Shown here in pieces: positions 47,301 through 57,660 of a stretch of 60,000 nt of DNA. A model generated the notes under the pieces. It was not told where the DNA came from and did not search any database. It was given only the letters and a program-made list of their open reading frames with translations. The position numbers and the translations under genes were made by a program. Positions within the stretch are counted from its first letter, which is position 1. Every line of letters starts with the position of its first letter. The stretch lies in contig CAIIXF020000006.1 in assembly GCA_903813345.2 (NCBI GenBank), positions 28,777,936 to 28,837,935 on the forward strand, given 5' to 3'. Origin of the DNA: Owenia fusiformis (lineage: Eukaryota > Annelida > Polychaeta > Sabellida > Oweniidae).

Positions 47301-48969
47301 TCCAGATGAAGTTTCTGGAGGCTTTCATTTTCAAGGGCGCTCTATTTTGTAGCAAAGATCCAAAAATTACAATTTTGATTTATATTACAACGTTTTACCA
47401 GAGTTATTCCAATTTTACCTTAATATCGCAAGAAGTGATTTTCTGCCAGTTCGCCCCTTGGTCACGGTCACTTAAGTTTGCCTTTTGATTTACACACGAT
47501 TACTTGTGATGTAACAACAATAAGATGATTGCAAATATATACATGTAAAATAACTTGGATTTTTTGAAAACTTAATATTCCATTTGTATACATACCTGAG
47601 TAATAAGGATATCGAATGGAATGTTGCATGTGCTGGTCATAATTTGAGGTGGGTATGCATTCCCTGCATGGAACAGCATTTGTGGAGTATTCGCATTTAC
47701 TGGAACAGCCACCAGGGGGACTAGAATTTGTTGTGGTCACCCTTGATTGTGATTGGCTGGATACGGAACTGCTGGTAACTGAAACAAGCAAATTTTGCAA
47801 AAATTCTGCCAAAAGTAATTTAAGTTGTTTCTGGGATGAATTTACTAAATATGTTTACCGCGTGCTGCGTTTTAATATCATAATGGGTAGATTGCCTTAG
47901 TGATAAATGTATCTCGACATTTTACACTTTTGCCGAGGAGCTATATAGACAGTGCGAGGAGAGAGACTCGATGCATGTCTAGTTGTCAAAATAGCAGTGG
48001 TCCTTTTTATGACAAAACTTGCACATCGTGAAATACGTTAACAAACAGGATATTGCAAACGTGAGCCTGGCGCTTTTTCCAACTGACAAATAATGATCTT
48101 AATTTGTCTAATCAGCCATAAACAAATACAAGAATCACTCATAACTATAAATTGTAATTCAGCTTAATCGAATTGGAAACTGTAGTTTAACGCCAATAAA
48201 AGTTGTATGTAAATATTTGATGTGGCAATGCTGCGGATATCGTTGTATGCATGGGCTCACAAGTGAAGTCAGCTAATAAATTTATTAAAATTTCTACATT
48301 ATTGCGTTTGTTTTTATTCATTTTTATAATTTTCATTTGAAATAACAAGCTTTAATAAAACTTCTTTAATATCAGATAGGACTGCATCCGCAACACCATT
48401 AGCAAGTCTAATCCAGGTCCACAATTAAAAATATTCCCACTAATGCGCATGCGCGAGATTATCCAGCTTGTTCTGATATCATTAGGATGCATCATAAAAG
48501 AAAAATCATAACTCGTGGTGCCAAGATATCCAAAAATCTAAAAATGAAATGGTGACAATTTGTAAAACTTACCACTTTTAGGTGAAATCTCTGAAGAAAG
48601 AATCGCATTAACGCCAAACTTTAGCCTCGGTTTGGACTGTTGTAGTGATGGGGAGACGCTACTATCTGGATCTTGTTGTTGCGGACTATGATTCCGCGGA
48701 CTTCTATATCCCTTCTCTGTCCTTGTTTCTACACCCAAATAAAATGGGTATAGTCCTTGTTGCTGTGTGAAGCCGGTTGATGCTATAGGCTGTGGTCTCG
48801 TTAAATAACCCTGAGGTTTATCGGCTCTAAGGAGATTTTCCACCAAGAACGACGTGGAGTTATGTCCCATGGTTGGTTGCGCAACTGCTGCTGCCGCACT
48901 AACATGGGCTGCTGCCGCTTGGAGCAGTCCTTGATAATAAGGTGATGGCGCAAGAAGATTTGGAAACAT
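40991..48969 (-). CDS. dbx: Dbx homeobox transcription factor, copy B (four exons)
   Basis: Spliced CDS join of 48969-48573, 47778-47596, 42130-41928 and 41302-40991 (complement) gives 1095 nt, 364 aa plus TAA. Introns are GT-AG with phases 1, 1, 0, identical to copy A. Domains: N-terminal MFPNLLAPSPYY, close to the MMFPGLLAP start of vertebrate Dbx1; Ala-rich 18-30; SFLVENLLR at 40-48; eh1-like LKFGVNAILSS at 116-126 (Groucho/TLE recruitment in known repressors); Ser/Thr-rich linker with four spaced cysteines at 157, 161, 170 and 173; homeodomain 218-277; extension KERELLSSGRSR...PHPDLS; acidic tail ending DEDIDVS. The homeodomain is nearer to canonical Dbx than copy A. Nuclear DNA-binding repressor of neural patterning by family knowledge; the role in this organism is inferred. 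An NRF1-type site lies in intron 1. Confidence 0.96.
41303..41927 (-). other. dbx copy B intron 3 (625 bp)
   Basis: GT-AG intron splitting the homeobox at residue 44/45, phase 0, same site as copy A. Donor gtatag, acceptor ttatttag. AT-rich, no features seen. Confidence 0.9.
41928..42130 (-). CDS. dbx: dbx copy B exon 3 (homeodomain N-terminal three-quarters)
   Basis: Residues ~195-261: SPTMLPMPNAFSFLTSMRGK... to GLKDSQ. Covers homeodomain positions 1-44 with F8, L16 and F20 in place. The block GLEKMFQKQKYISKPDRKKL is essentially canonical Dbx. The acceptor is ttttttcag and the donor is CAG|GTATAG, phase 0 at homeodomain 44/45. Confidence 0.96.
42165..42700. repeat. ~96-bp degenerate tandem array, ~6 copies, in dbx-B intron 2
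   Basis: Units begin gat(a/g)g(t/c)aaagttaccatgtaatcc and contain ttggttttgaagtattacaa and gtgaagagtggtaggaggg. They occur at ~42168, 42265, 42360, 42455, 42545 and 42660. The copies nearest exon 3 are most alike and the far ones decay. The array begins ~35 bp upstream of the exon 3 acceptor. Confidence 0.88.
43615..44030. repeat. TCTTG/GTTTT-rich degenerate tandem array in dbx-B intron 2
   Basis: Irregular repetition of tgtcttgtcttaggtgtttt, gtctgatgtatcttgtcttg and related words over ~415 bp, strongly T/G biased with few A. Unit length varies, approximately 20-45 bp. Non-coding. Confidence 0.8.
46480..46970. promoter_or_regulatory. cluster of TAAT-core homeodomain-type motifs
   Basis: Multiple TAATTA/ATTAAT words (e.g. 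gttaattaattattc, catataattaatt, acaattataattaag, caatttaattcaattaaag) in ~490 bp of intron 2. High AT content alone generates such words, so this is a weak enhancer candidate. Confidence 0.18.
47596..47778 (-). CDS. dbx: dbx copy B exon 2 (Ser/Thr linker with cysteine cluster)
   Basis: Residues ~133-193: VTSSSVSSQSQSRVTTTNSS followed by a CSSKC...PCREC cluster (C-x3-C-x8-C-x2-C) and ending RYPYYS. The acceptor is ttgtttcag and the donor is TCAG|GTATGT, phase 1 to phase 1. Position and length match exon 2 of copy A, but the sequence is mostly unrelated apart from the Ser/Pro character and the aromatic end. Confidence 0.88.
47779..48572 (-). other. dbx copy B intron 1 (794 bp)
   Basis: GT-AG intron with donor gtaagt and acceptor cttgtttcag. 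It contains a perfect NRF1-type palindrome (separate entry) about 120 bp inside the 5' end. Otherwise AT-rich. Confidence 0.85.
48444..48454. promoter_or_regulatory. NRF1-type palindrome in dbx-B intron 1
   Basis: TGCGCATGCGC, a perfect match to the NRF1/initiator palindrome, in an AT-rich intron just downstream of exon 1. It may mark an internal promoter or enhancer; motif evidence only. Confidence 0.3.
48573..48969 (-). CDS. dbx: dbx copy B exon 1 (N-terminus, eh1-like motif)
   Basis: Residues 1-132. The ATG at 48969 was chosen because it gives the Dbx-like MFPNLLAPSP start. The frame is open for a further ~47 codons upstream but holds no other ATG. The order of motifs is MFPNLLAPSP, polyalanine/valine stretch, SFLVENLLR, Gln-rich middle, LKFGVNAILSSEISPKS. 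The donor is AGTG|GTAAGT, phase 1. Confidence 0.93.
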
Positions 48970-49104
48970 ATTGAGAGAGAATGATGTTTCAATCTCCAAA
49001 ATTGTTCCTCTTTTCCGAGATGTCCCTTTGCGCAAATTGCTTGAGAAGAAACAGCTATCGTAAAACAGTCGCGATTTATGTTGATAATGTCGTTCTGGAC
49101 TATT

Positions 49105-49180
49105 AAACAAGATATAAATATTTACTTTTTAATTAAAAGCTTTTCTAAAATAACTTTTCCCTATGATGAATTTGATTGGC
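49105..49180 (-). promoter_or_regulatory. candidate core promoter of dbx copy B
   Basis: On the minus strand a CCAAT box at 49179-49175 is followed ~55 bp downstream by an AT-rich tatttatatc at 49121-49112, the same spacing as upstream of copy A. Start near 49085 would give a ~115-nt 5' UTR. Motif-based and tentative. Confidence 0.28.
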
Positions 49181-50287
49181 ACTTATAACTCCATCTTGCA
49201 CAGTATCCTCAATATGCATTTATGTGCTCATTTCAAAATCTATAGCAATACATCTAGTCGAGTATGTAATTAAACTTTATTTACTAGTTGATATAAACGC
49301 CTGCTTTCAATATAAACTTCTGCATTTTGACGCAAACATTTAGTTTATGAATATTGCCTTTGACAGAAGGCAACACGTTTCTCTTATTTCATTGGCTGAT
49401 GTATATCAATAGACAGAAAGCAAGACAGACATGCGAGTATTTCGTATAGATGGCGGTATACTACAGCTGATATTAACAAGACATTTAAATTCACGAATGA
49501 TCCAAACTTTCCAAAACTATAAAAAATATCCGGACAAATAACCATGATGCTCCAACTTTTGTTGGCTATGATAAGAGAATTAATAGACATTTTACTCATC
49601 ATTTAACCCAAACGAGAAGTATAATTTAATTGACACGCTGATAACGCCACCATAATGATCATACTTAATCAAATCATGATAACTGCTTCCATATCATATC
49701 GACATTAAACAACCCAAATTGTCAAATGGAGTGAAAATATTTAACTTTTTCGTCATCTATTAATTAATATTTCTCTGTTGTTGTAGAGACAAGATTAAAC
49801 CAGACTCGAGAAGCACTCTTTAACACATCAATTAGACGCATAGCTTCACCTCGGGTAATTTGGGTAATTTAACCCATTTGTGTTTTAATTAAATTCTTAT
49901 TGAAGCATCAATACTGATCACAACTACTGGAGGATTATTTCTTTCCAATTTGTTTGCAATGATGATTATAAAAGTCCTTTAGCAAGAGAAATTCAATAAT
50001 TAGACTCTGCTAGTAAATGTCTGTCACAACAAGCTGACTATGATGATTCCATTAATTGTGCTTTTAGAGGTAGCCATCTTTCTTGAGAGATTCAATAAGG
50101 TACTTATGAAAATTGACATGGCCCGAGGATGATAAATGTATAGAAAATGTACACCCCTTGCAATACAGTTAGAAACTTTGATTCTTATACAGGGATGCGA
50201 GTCGGGCCAAACAATCAGCTTTCATAGACTGATGTTCCAAATGTTGATTTTGACCAAGACAGGGAACAAAATATTAATTTGATTTTA
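49181..50287. other. upstream flank of dbx copy B
   Basis: AT-rich; another CCAAT (minus) at 49395-49391. No coding sequence is recognised. It runs into the ~115-bp satellite. Confidence 0.5.
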
Positions 50288-51450
50288 CGAAGACAATTTT
50301 AAAGGTTGCTTCACTTTCGAATTCAGAGAAAACTCCCTAGAATATAACCCATGATAAATAGTTCAGTTATGATAGGAAGAAGAAAAGATTTTCTATAGTT
50401 GGTTGTGCAACAATTTTAAAGGTTGCTTCACTTTCAGAAAAAAAACTACCAAGAATATAACCCATGATAAATAGTTCAGTTATGATAGGATGAAAAAAGA
50501 TTTTCTATAGTTGATTGTGCAACAATTTTAAAGGTTGCTTCACTTTCAGAAAAAAAACTACCAAGAATATAACCCATGATAAATAGTTCAGTTATGATAG
50601 GAAGAAGAAAAGATTTTCTATAGTTGGTTGTGCAACAATTTTAAAGGTTGCTTCACTTTCAGAAAAAAAACTACCAAGAATATAACCCATGATAAATAGT
50701 TCAGTTATGATAGGATGAAAAAAGATTTTCTATAGTTGGTTGTGCAACAATTTTAAAGGTTGCTTCACTTTCAGAAAAAACTACCAAGGATATAACCCAT
50801 GATAAATAGTTCAGTTATGATAGGATGAAGAAAAGACTTTCTATAGTTGGTTGTGCAACAATTTTAAAGGTTGGTTTCCTTTCGAATTCAGAGAAAACTC
50901 CCTAGAATATAACCCATGATAAATAGTTCAGTTATGATAGGATGGAAATTTTTTTTTCTATAGTTGGTTGTGCAACAATTTTAAAGGTTACTGCACTTTC
51001 AGAAAAAACTCCCAAGAATATAACCCATGATGAATAGTTCAGTTATGATAGGATGAAGAAAAGACTTTCTATAGTTGGTTGTGCAACAATTTTAAAGGTG
51101 GCTTCACTTTCGAATTCAGAGAAAACTCCTTGGAATATAACCCATGATAAATAGTTCAGTTATGATAGGAAGAAGAAAAGATTTTCTATAGTTGGTTGTG
51201 CAACAATTTTAAAGGTTGCTTCACTTTCAGAAAAAAACTACCAAGAATATAACCCATGATAAATAGTTCAGTTATGATAGGAAGAAGAAAAGATTTTATA
51301 TAGTTGGTTGTGAAACAATTTTAAAGGTTGCTTCACTTTCAGAGAAAAATCCCTGGAATATAACCCATGATAAATAGTTCAGTTATGATAGGATGAAGAA
51401 AAGATTTTCTATAGGTTGTGGAACAATTTTAAGGGTTGCTTCAGAGAAAA
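50288..51450. repeat. 112-117-bp tandem satellite, ~10 copies, upstream of dbx-B
   Basis: Units share gtgcaacaattttaaaggtt, gcttcactttc, aatataacccatgataaata, gttcagttatgatagga and gattttctatagttgg. There are two sub-types: one with cgaattcagagaaaactccc and one with cagaaaaaaactaccaag. They are interspersed, and the end of the unit alternates aggaagaagaaaag with aggatgaaaaaag, giving a ~225-bp two-unit pattern in the left half. The last copy is truncated. The array starts ~1.3 kb upstream of the dbx-B ATG. Confidence 0.95.
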
Positions 51451-54400
51451 TAGAAGTACTGTATGACGATATCCATGCTAGGCACGACATTAACTTATGT
51501 ACAGTTAAAAGTGAACATTTTAATCCATTTTACAGAAATGAGTAACGAGTGTTGTATTTAGTCTGAATAGAACACGTCAATATCAAAATTGGTATTGAAG
51601 ATGAAATAATTAACGATTTGTCAAAATAAACAAATCGTCAATCAAAAAGATGCAACCTTGTGTTACAAATAATTGGAACTAAGAATAAAAAAAACATATT
51701 ATATCTACATGTATTGATTACGTAGAACTTCTAATTCGAAATAGTTTTTGTATTATTTATGCCAAATCTTGATGTCAAAACCGTTAACGTTTTTCCCGTC
51801 ATTCTAGAGATCTCAATTGAACTTTAACAGGTGGACAATGCTAATCAAATGAGGCTAAAATAAAACAATAAAAGACAATGATAATTTCATAGTTCTACCA
51901 TATGGAGTTAGTACCGTATGTAAATGAGGCTATGAGGGAATCATGAATGCAAACGAAGATGTGAGACGTCTTTGTAAGCCCTTTGATTGTGTGTAACATT
52001 GGGAGAGAGATCAATGATCTCTTGGTTAGTAATCCACTACACGCTTCACTCACCCATAGCACATATGTGCTTATACCTGACACAAGGTGCATTTACCTGA
52101 AAGTCTATTCACCCATCTGTTCCTTAAGAAAACGAACTCGAAGTGTCCGATAGTATATACCGTTTTTGAAAATCTAAAATTGATGGGATCATATACCAGT
52201 ATGATATTGTTTGTGAGTGATGCTGATCGTTTTCACTTTACACATGATGACAATGTGGCGATGAAATTAAAATTGATTTACTTTATGACTCTCAATTAAT
52301 TAAAAGTTATATTTGTATAAATGCCAAATTATGTTAATATAATGACTGCAATTTGTAATCAACTGGTCAAAGGTTCCCTCTGAACGTCTTGCCTTTAGAC
52401 CATTGGTCAAGCTTGAATTACTCGTTACCATGGCAGCGCCATGAAATTCGTACTTGTTGTGTCGCCCGTCTTTGGGATATGTATTCTCTTTATATCGGTT
52501 ATTTGCATTAAATTTCACTTAATATGATGCTATGAGGTTTTGTAATTAATTGTTTTTTAAGCTACACCGAGTTAAGGGATGTATTTTTCAGATTAACTCA
52601 AGGACTGGTCTCCAACACTGTTTTATGTTGCAGTTCTCTCTCTTGTTTTAGCTTAGTGTGTGTCATTAAACGCCCATCCTTACCAGAGTTTGACACGACT
52701 CAGTTCACAGAAAAAAACTAATTAAGTGTTAATTGGCATAGCTCATTTGAATAGATTTCCTATTAAGTCTATTTCTATCACCGAATTCATTTTTATTGTG
52801 GTCAAATTGAATATCATACATGAGCGATAGATTACAAACTTAATTATCGAGAGTGTTTTAATATGTTAAAAAAGAATTTGAATTCATGTATAAAACTGGT
52901 TTCGTTGTAACACTACCTGATGGTTGGTATAATGTTACCAATTTATAGGAGTGTGTTTGTATAGTGGTATTTATATATCTTTAAAAGCGTCATTACACAA
53001 TTTTCCACTTTCCCTCGTGATAATGCATCGTCACCTTATGAGGATTTATGTAGTGAAATGCAATCTTAAATCAACAATAACAAGTATAACATTTAATTCC
53101 CCATACGCTTTGTTTTTATTGTCAGTGTTAATGACGTTATATTTGACTGAAATAAATTTATGGGATTTCTCATATGTTTTTAACTTACAATCTTCACATT
53201 AAATATTAATTGACGTTTCGAATGCATGTTTCTAATGATTTAAGTTATTCTATTTTTTGCAAATGTTGCCCGCTGCTGATTACATTTTTATGAAGCATTG
53301 ATTGTATACAACATAAGAAAAGTTATGTCTATGCCAACGGAGGAACCGTTACCATAGCAACAAAATACTTAATCATAGATTAATAAACAAAACTTTTATA
53401 ACCTGTTGATATAAACAATGTAAAGTACACGTGCATACCTATTGCTAGATTATAGGTTGTGGAAAGGTAAATATGTCATTATTAGAAAAAATGAAGATCT
53501 TCTAAGACACCCGAGAAAACACGAACCAATGCATGTTATCTTACACTTATCGCATGGTTACCCGATGAAACAAAATCCAAACAGAAGCGAACGTAACAAA
53601 TAAAGATAAAAAATATGGAGGAGCAAAAAATGACACTATTGTTGACTGCTTGTCTATCAGGTAATAAAGGTGTGCTCTCATCGACACTTTTTATTGGTAG
53701 TGTGTGATAATCTATTGTAAGAAAGGAAGCAAGAGTTTTTAACTATCTCTTTAATTATTGAATGATGGAAAATATGTGTTTTAAGCCACTTAAGTTAGCA
53801 TGCGGAGTGTGTCTAGAAGCAACCAAATGATGCAAAAGTCTTCTTTTTTATCATTATTCTCAAGTGGAGGCCTTTGTTTTAAAAATACATGGTATAATGA
53901 GTTACCTTGAAATAGTGTGTAGATTAGAGTACATCCCTGTTTCATGCCTATGTATCATCTACACCTGCTGAATATCACATTGGATATGTTTGATGGTCAT
54001 TTTGATTCTCAAGTGGTCTGTGCTGTTCTTTGAAAGGACATATTGTGCAGGTCCTCATGCCACATTATGACGTGGTCATCTGTAATGAATAAAATCAAAA
54101 GCCTTTAGTAGATCCATAGAAATGGTTACTAATCAAATTCCAATATTCTATGACTTATGAGAAATATAAACATGATAGCATTATGCTTAAGGGGTTAAGA
54201 CAGTGGCATTGAGAAATTATTGAGCAAAAACAATACACATAATCTACTTTTAAATAGGTCAGAAGAAACTTTCACCTCTGTGCATCACCATAACAGCGTC
54301 ACACACGTGTAATGGTCAGTCGAAAAATGTAATAAAGTTTTAATGAATCTCGAAGAATGCTAATCGAGTTTGACCATTTAAAGAAAATAAACCAATAATT

Positions 54401-54793
54401 AAGAAAGACGTGTGACTAATTACGGTATTTCTTCCTAGGTGATGAGCTGTGTATAGCGCTTTTCAATTTATTTTACGTTTATATTTTCGATTCGTTTTTC
54501 ATTACCACACTATGAATAAACAACATGTTCATGGAATTATTTTCTTCGTATGTTTCACCAATGAAGAGTACTGTTTGATATATCACTTGCGAGAACCGAT
54601 TGCCAATAACTGAAAAGCTAGCTGTCTGATTTATATTAGAATTTTCACCGGGGATAAACTCTCAGATACCCCTCCCCTGTTAACTATATATGAGAAATGT
54701 TGACACTCGCGGCATTTCTGAGAGAATTAACGGATTTCCTAGTTTTACAACTTTTAGCATAGCATATTTCTCATTTTCATATCAAATACATAC
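51451..54793. other. non-coding stretch with X-box-like sites
   Basis: No recognised gene. Short frames at 52092-51895 and 52518-52300 (minus) and 52951-53202 (plus) are unremarkable. Two RFX X-box-like words occur (one at 53348-53361, one weaker at 52426-52439). Confidence 0.45.
53348..53361. promoter_or_regulatory. RFX X-box motif
   Basis: GTTACCATAGCAAC is a full match to the palindromic RFX X-box (RYYNYY-NN-RRNRAC). A related GTTACCATGGCAGC lies ~0.9 kb away at 52426-52439. No adjacent gene start was identified. Confidence 0.3.
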
Positions 54794-54967
54794 CTTTATG
54801 AGAGATGATTGGTTTGTTAAAGTGGTTTGTTGGGTTTGTGGATCAGGTTGTCCTGCTGTATTATAGTCTTTACTTACATGTATCTGGTGACTGTCCACTC
54901 TCTGATGACTGTCCATGCTTGGGTAGGAGGTTGTGGAGAGATTATTTGGCATGAAAAACATTGCTAT
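54794..54967 (-). CDS. candidate exon 2 of an unknown minus-strand gene
   Basis: Open for exactly 58 codons between an acceptor (ttgtatacag|ATAGC) and a donor (AAAG|GTATGT), phase 0 on both sides. It reads IAMFFMPNNLSTTSYPSMDS and continues with a repeated DSHQ motif and a Gln/Thr-rich end, QTQQTTLTNQSSLIK. Composition is more GC-rich and coding-like than the flanks. It joins in frame to the upstream candidate exon at 55180-55136. An alternative internal donor (ACAT|GTAAGT) is also present. I recognise no family, and no further exon was found. Confidence 0.3.
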
Positions 54968-55135
54968 CTGTATACAATCAGATGATGTGGGTTGTGATTT
55001 TGAAAAAAATTTCATTCAGTCAGTTTTGTTGGGTCATTTTTAAATATGCATTGTCTCTAAGGTTTTTCTCTCGGGCAATTAGTGATGTTCTATTTTGCTT
55101 ATAAAAAATCTAATACATAGAAGTAAACTATTTAC

Positions 55136-55180
55136 CGTAGATATATCCAGAGACCAACTTATGAAACATTGCCGAGACAT
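55136..55180 (-). CDS. candidate exon 1 of an unknown minus-strand gene
   Basis: Fifteen codons from ATG (MSRQCFISWSLDIST) to a donor ACG|GTAAAT, phase 0. Splicing over a 168-bp intron to the acceptor at 54968 keeps the frame. It lies ~75 bp downstream of a promoter-like block. It could equally be a 5' UTR exon of dbx copy B. Confidence 0.22.
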
Positions 55181-55224
55181 GTATTGAGAAAATCAACAGA
55201 ACAAACAATTGCCTGAGTTGCAAT

Positions 55225-55330
55225 TTGAGTTTTCCGCTATCGAAGGGAATTCTCGCCACGTGACACGAACGTCATAAGATGTCTTGAACCCAGGCAGCCA
55301 ATCAGATTCAGAGCGGGGTTTTAATTTATT
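55225..55330 (-). promoter_or_regulatory. promoter-like block (E-box, CRE-like, CCAAT)
   Basis: CACGTG at 55257-55262, ACGTCA at 55269-55274 and a CCAAT box at 55298-55302 lie within 46 bp of a locally GC-richer segment. This is immediately upstream, on the minus strand, of the candidate exon ATG at 55180. Pattern evidence only. Confidence 0.32.
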
Positions 55331-55336
55331 TTCAAA

Positions 55337-57479
55337 TTTCCGATCTTCCAGTTGATAACTCATTTTTGCGTACAACCATGAAAGGGACACCGTAAACGTA
55401 GGAGTGAGTAATATATCAAGGGTACTCTAATTGTACTCGGTGTCGTTCGTTTTATCTCTAGATGAATGGTTTCAACAGTAGTTCACCTCAATATTTACCC
55501 CTTCCGTTTTTAACACGTGGACTTGCATCCAATTTTTAAACTGTTGAAATCGTTTCGAAATCGAAATCGCCAACAAGTGACATCGGTTTCGATAATTGGA
55601 CTTTTGAAACGTTATGACATCTTTTCTCATTTAAAAGGACTGGAGGTTAGGAGCCTTAGGTTTTTTCATTATTCTATCGACAGAGATGCATTTGATGTCT
55701 ATAGAAAGTATAGTCCCTGAGCTGATTTTTCTAAGAGGTCTGGACAAGGAGTTGGTTGTTCGGCTGTCGCCACAAAAACCAACTACTGCATAGTGTTCCT
55801 ACATATATACACTGTAGTCCATGGTATGAAATCTCTAGGACGTCTAATAAAGGAGCTGGTAGCACACTGTGAATAGCGCAGCGATATTTGACCTAATGTT
55901 AACATACTTATGTTCCCTACTAATTTTTGTTATAACCGTTTAATATACTTCTTGCTTTTAGGCTCAAATATGCCTGTCATTAACAGTGGTCAAAAATATA
56001 CCAAAAACTAAAATCCCATGTTTTTCACAATTTGTAGTACTCAATGCGACAGAAAATAATACAAAATTATTTTAAATATATGATCTAGGTTTCTAATCTA
56101 TAAGTTTGAATTTATTTCATTCATCAATACAAAAATTATGTAATCACTCAGTGCATCAATTTTTGCATTGTTTCTCCGATATTAATGAGATAAATAGTAC
56201 AAATAAATTACTCTAATGACAAATGCTTAGATTATACTAGTTTTTCACAGAGTGGGTCTCAATACGTTTTGAAATATGGACTGTTATTTCGCGGTAAAAG
56301 GAGGGCCTATTGCCTCTTCCTTGACTACTTGCGACTAGAGCTAAAATTTTATTTCTCGTAGTTAGATATTGCTCAGTTGCTTATAAAACAACCATTAAGA
56401 CTTGGTCGAATTCATGAATCATTGAGAAAAGTCGTTATCATTATTTTCCTACAACTTGATGATAGCCAGCAGTAAGGTCAAAGAAGAAACAACCATCAAC
56501 AAACTTTATGATAGCCAGCAGTAACGTCGAGGAAGAATTGTAAGGTGTTCGATTGCATATGATTCAAATAGATTATTAGACCTTCCCTTAGAATGCTCCA
56601 ATACCTAATAATGATACATATAATTAGATTTGAATCTTACCTATTTGTTGTTGTATTATGTTTTATAAAACATGAACAATAATTGGTTGTTTGACCCCTT
56701 GCGAAAATATGGATACATTCTGGTAATAAAATGTTGTAAATGGTAAATGTTCGCAATCATAAATCACCTAAATATTCCATACAACTTTGTTGAATCTGCT
56801 CGGCTCGTATTTGAAAAATCAAACAAAATTTGAAAAGCACATTTGTGTAATTACCGAGATGTAAATACCGACATTTACAGTAAAATTACAGTAAATTTTT
56901 AGATTATGATGATCTATTTTTTCGTCCGTATGCTTAGCATAACTGTCTGTGTCTTGTAAAATGAATAAAAGTTCGAATCAAAATATTTACGTTTTTGACC
57001 CCTTGTGGTGAAAGACATTTTTCGACCCGAAAGCAGGGAGTTTTTTCTGCAAATGGTATTTCAAAAAATCATATGCACCTCCTTAAATATTGCTTCAAAT
57101 GTTGCTGCGCTATAGTGTGCTACGGATCATTCATATTCGGAAGTCATACCATGGATTACTGGGTTTTGGTACATTTTTTCATGAAACAAGGGCTTTCACT
57201 TAGAAAATGAGGATATAGGTTTTCATAAAATGGTTTGTTTCATTCCTTATTAAGTAAGTAAAACTACTAATACTGAATGATCGCCACTCACCGTGCGTGT
57301 TTAGCCCACTTTTCCTCCCCTGGGGTTAGTCTTTGGCAGCCTCGTGGATGTAGCCTCATAAGGATGGTTCACGTCTTATGGTATCGAGAAGGACCTATAT
57401 TCATAGAAGTGGAACATAAAAGAACTTAATATCGGTCATGTTTCCATGTCTAACAAAACAACAAGTCATATCTACATGT
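55337..57479. other. non-coding stretch
   Basis: No gene recognised. A 49-bp direct duplication (gatagccagcagtaa at 56461 and 56510) is the only local structure noted. Frames at 55517-55720 and 56995-57210 do not resemble known proteins. Confidence 0.5.
56459..56556. repeat. 49-bp direct duplication (2 copies)
   Basis: gatagccagcagtaaNgtc and the following a(a/g)gaagaa recur 49 bp apart. Confidence 0.65.
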
Positions 57480-57581
57480 AAATCTTTTAGCTATAACAAC
57501 AACTTATCTCAAGGACTTCCAACATTACAACAACTCAAAGTCAAATCTCAATCCGTCTAAATATACTTATAAGTCATATCT
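57480..57581. repeat. diverged outlier block of the 33-bp satellite
   Basis: Contains ctcaatccgtctaaatatac, ttataagtcatatct and cttccaacattacaac-type units, the same as the diverged left edge of the main array at 58495-58680. It is separated from that array by ~900 bp of unrelated DNA. Confidence 0.7.
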
Positions 57582-57660
57582 GTGAGCGCAGCGAATGAGT
57601 GGATATAATTGATATTATTGAAAAACCATAGGATTGTCCATTTATCCCATTGGATATCAC
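57582..57660. mobile_element. dispersed repeat copy (family of 36644-36777)
   Basis: gtgagcgcagcgaatgag, ggatataattg and gaaaaaccataggattgtcc match the right two-thirds of the element at 36644-36777. The left arm is absent, and the copy starts exactly at a satellite unit boundary (cttataagtcatatct|gtgagcg). Confidence 0.75.

Larger units (their letters stand above)
42131..47595 (-). other. dbx copy B intron 2 (5465 bp)
   Basis: GT-AG intron with donor gtatgt and acceptor ttttttcag. It carries a ~96-bp tandem array next to exon 3 (42165-42700) and a TCTTG/GTTTT-rich array (43615-44030). From ~46480 to 46970 there is an unusual density of TAATTA/ATTAAT homeodomain-type cores. No coding sequence is recognised inside; the 45863-46045 frame is short. 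Confidence 0.8.

Noticed and set aside
48970-49110. Longer N-terminus for dbx copy B
   Set aside because: The frame is open upstream but contains no ATG, and the Dbx-like start MFPNLLAPSP fits 48969.
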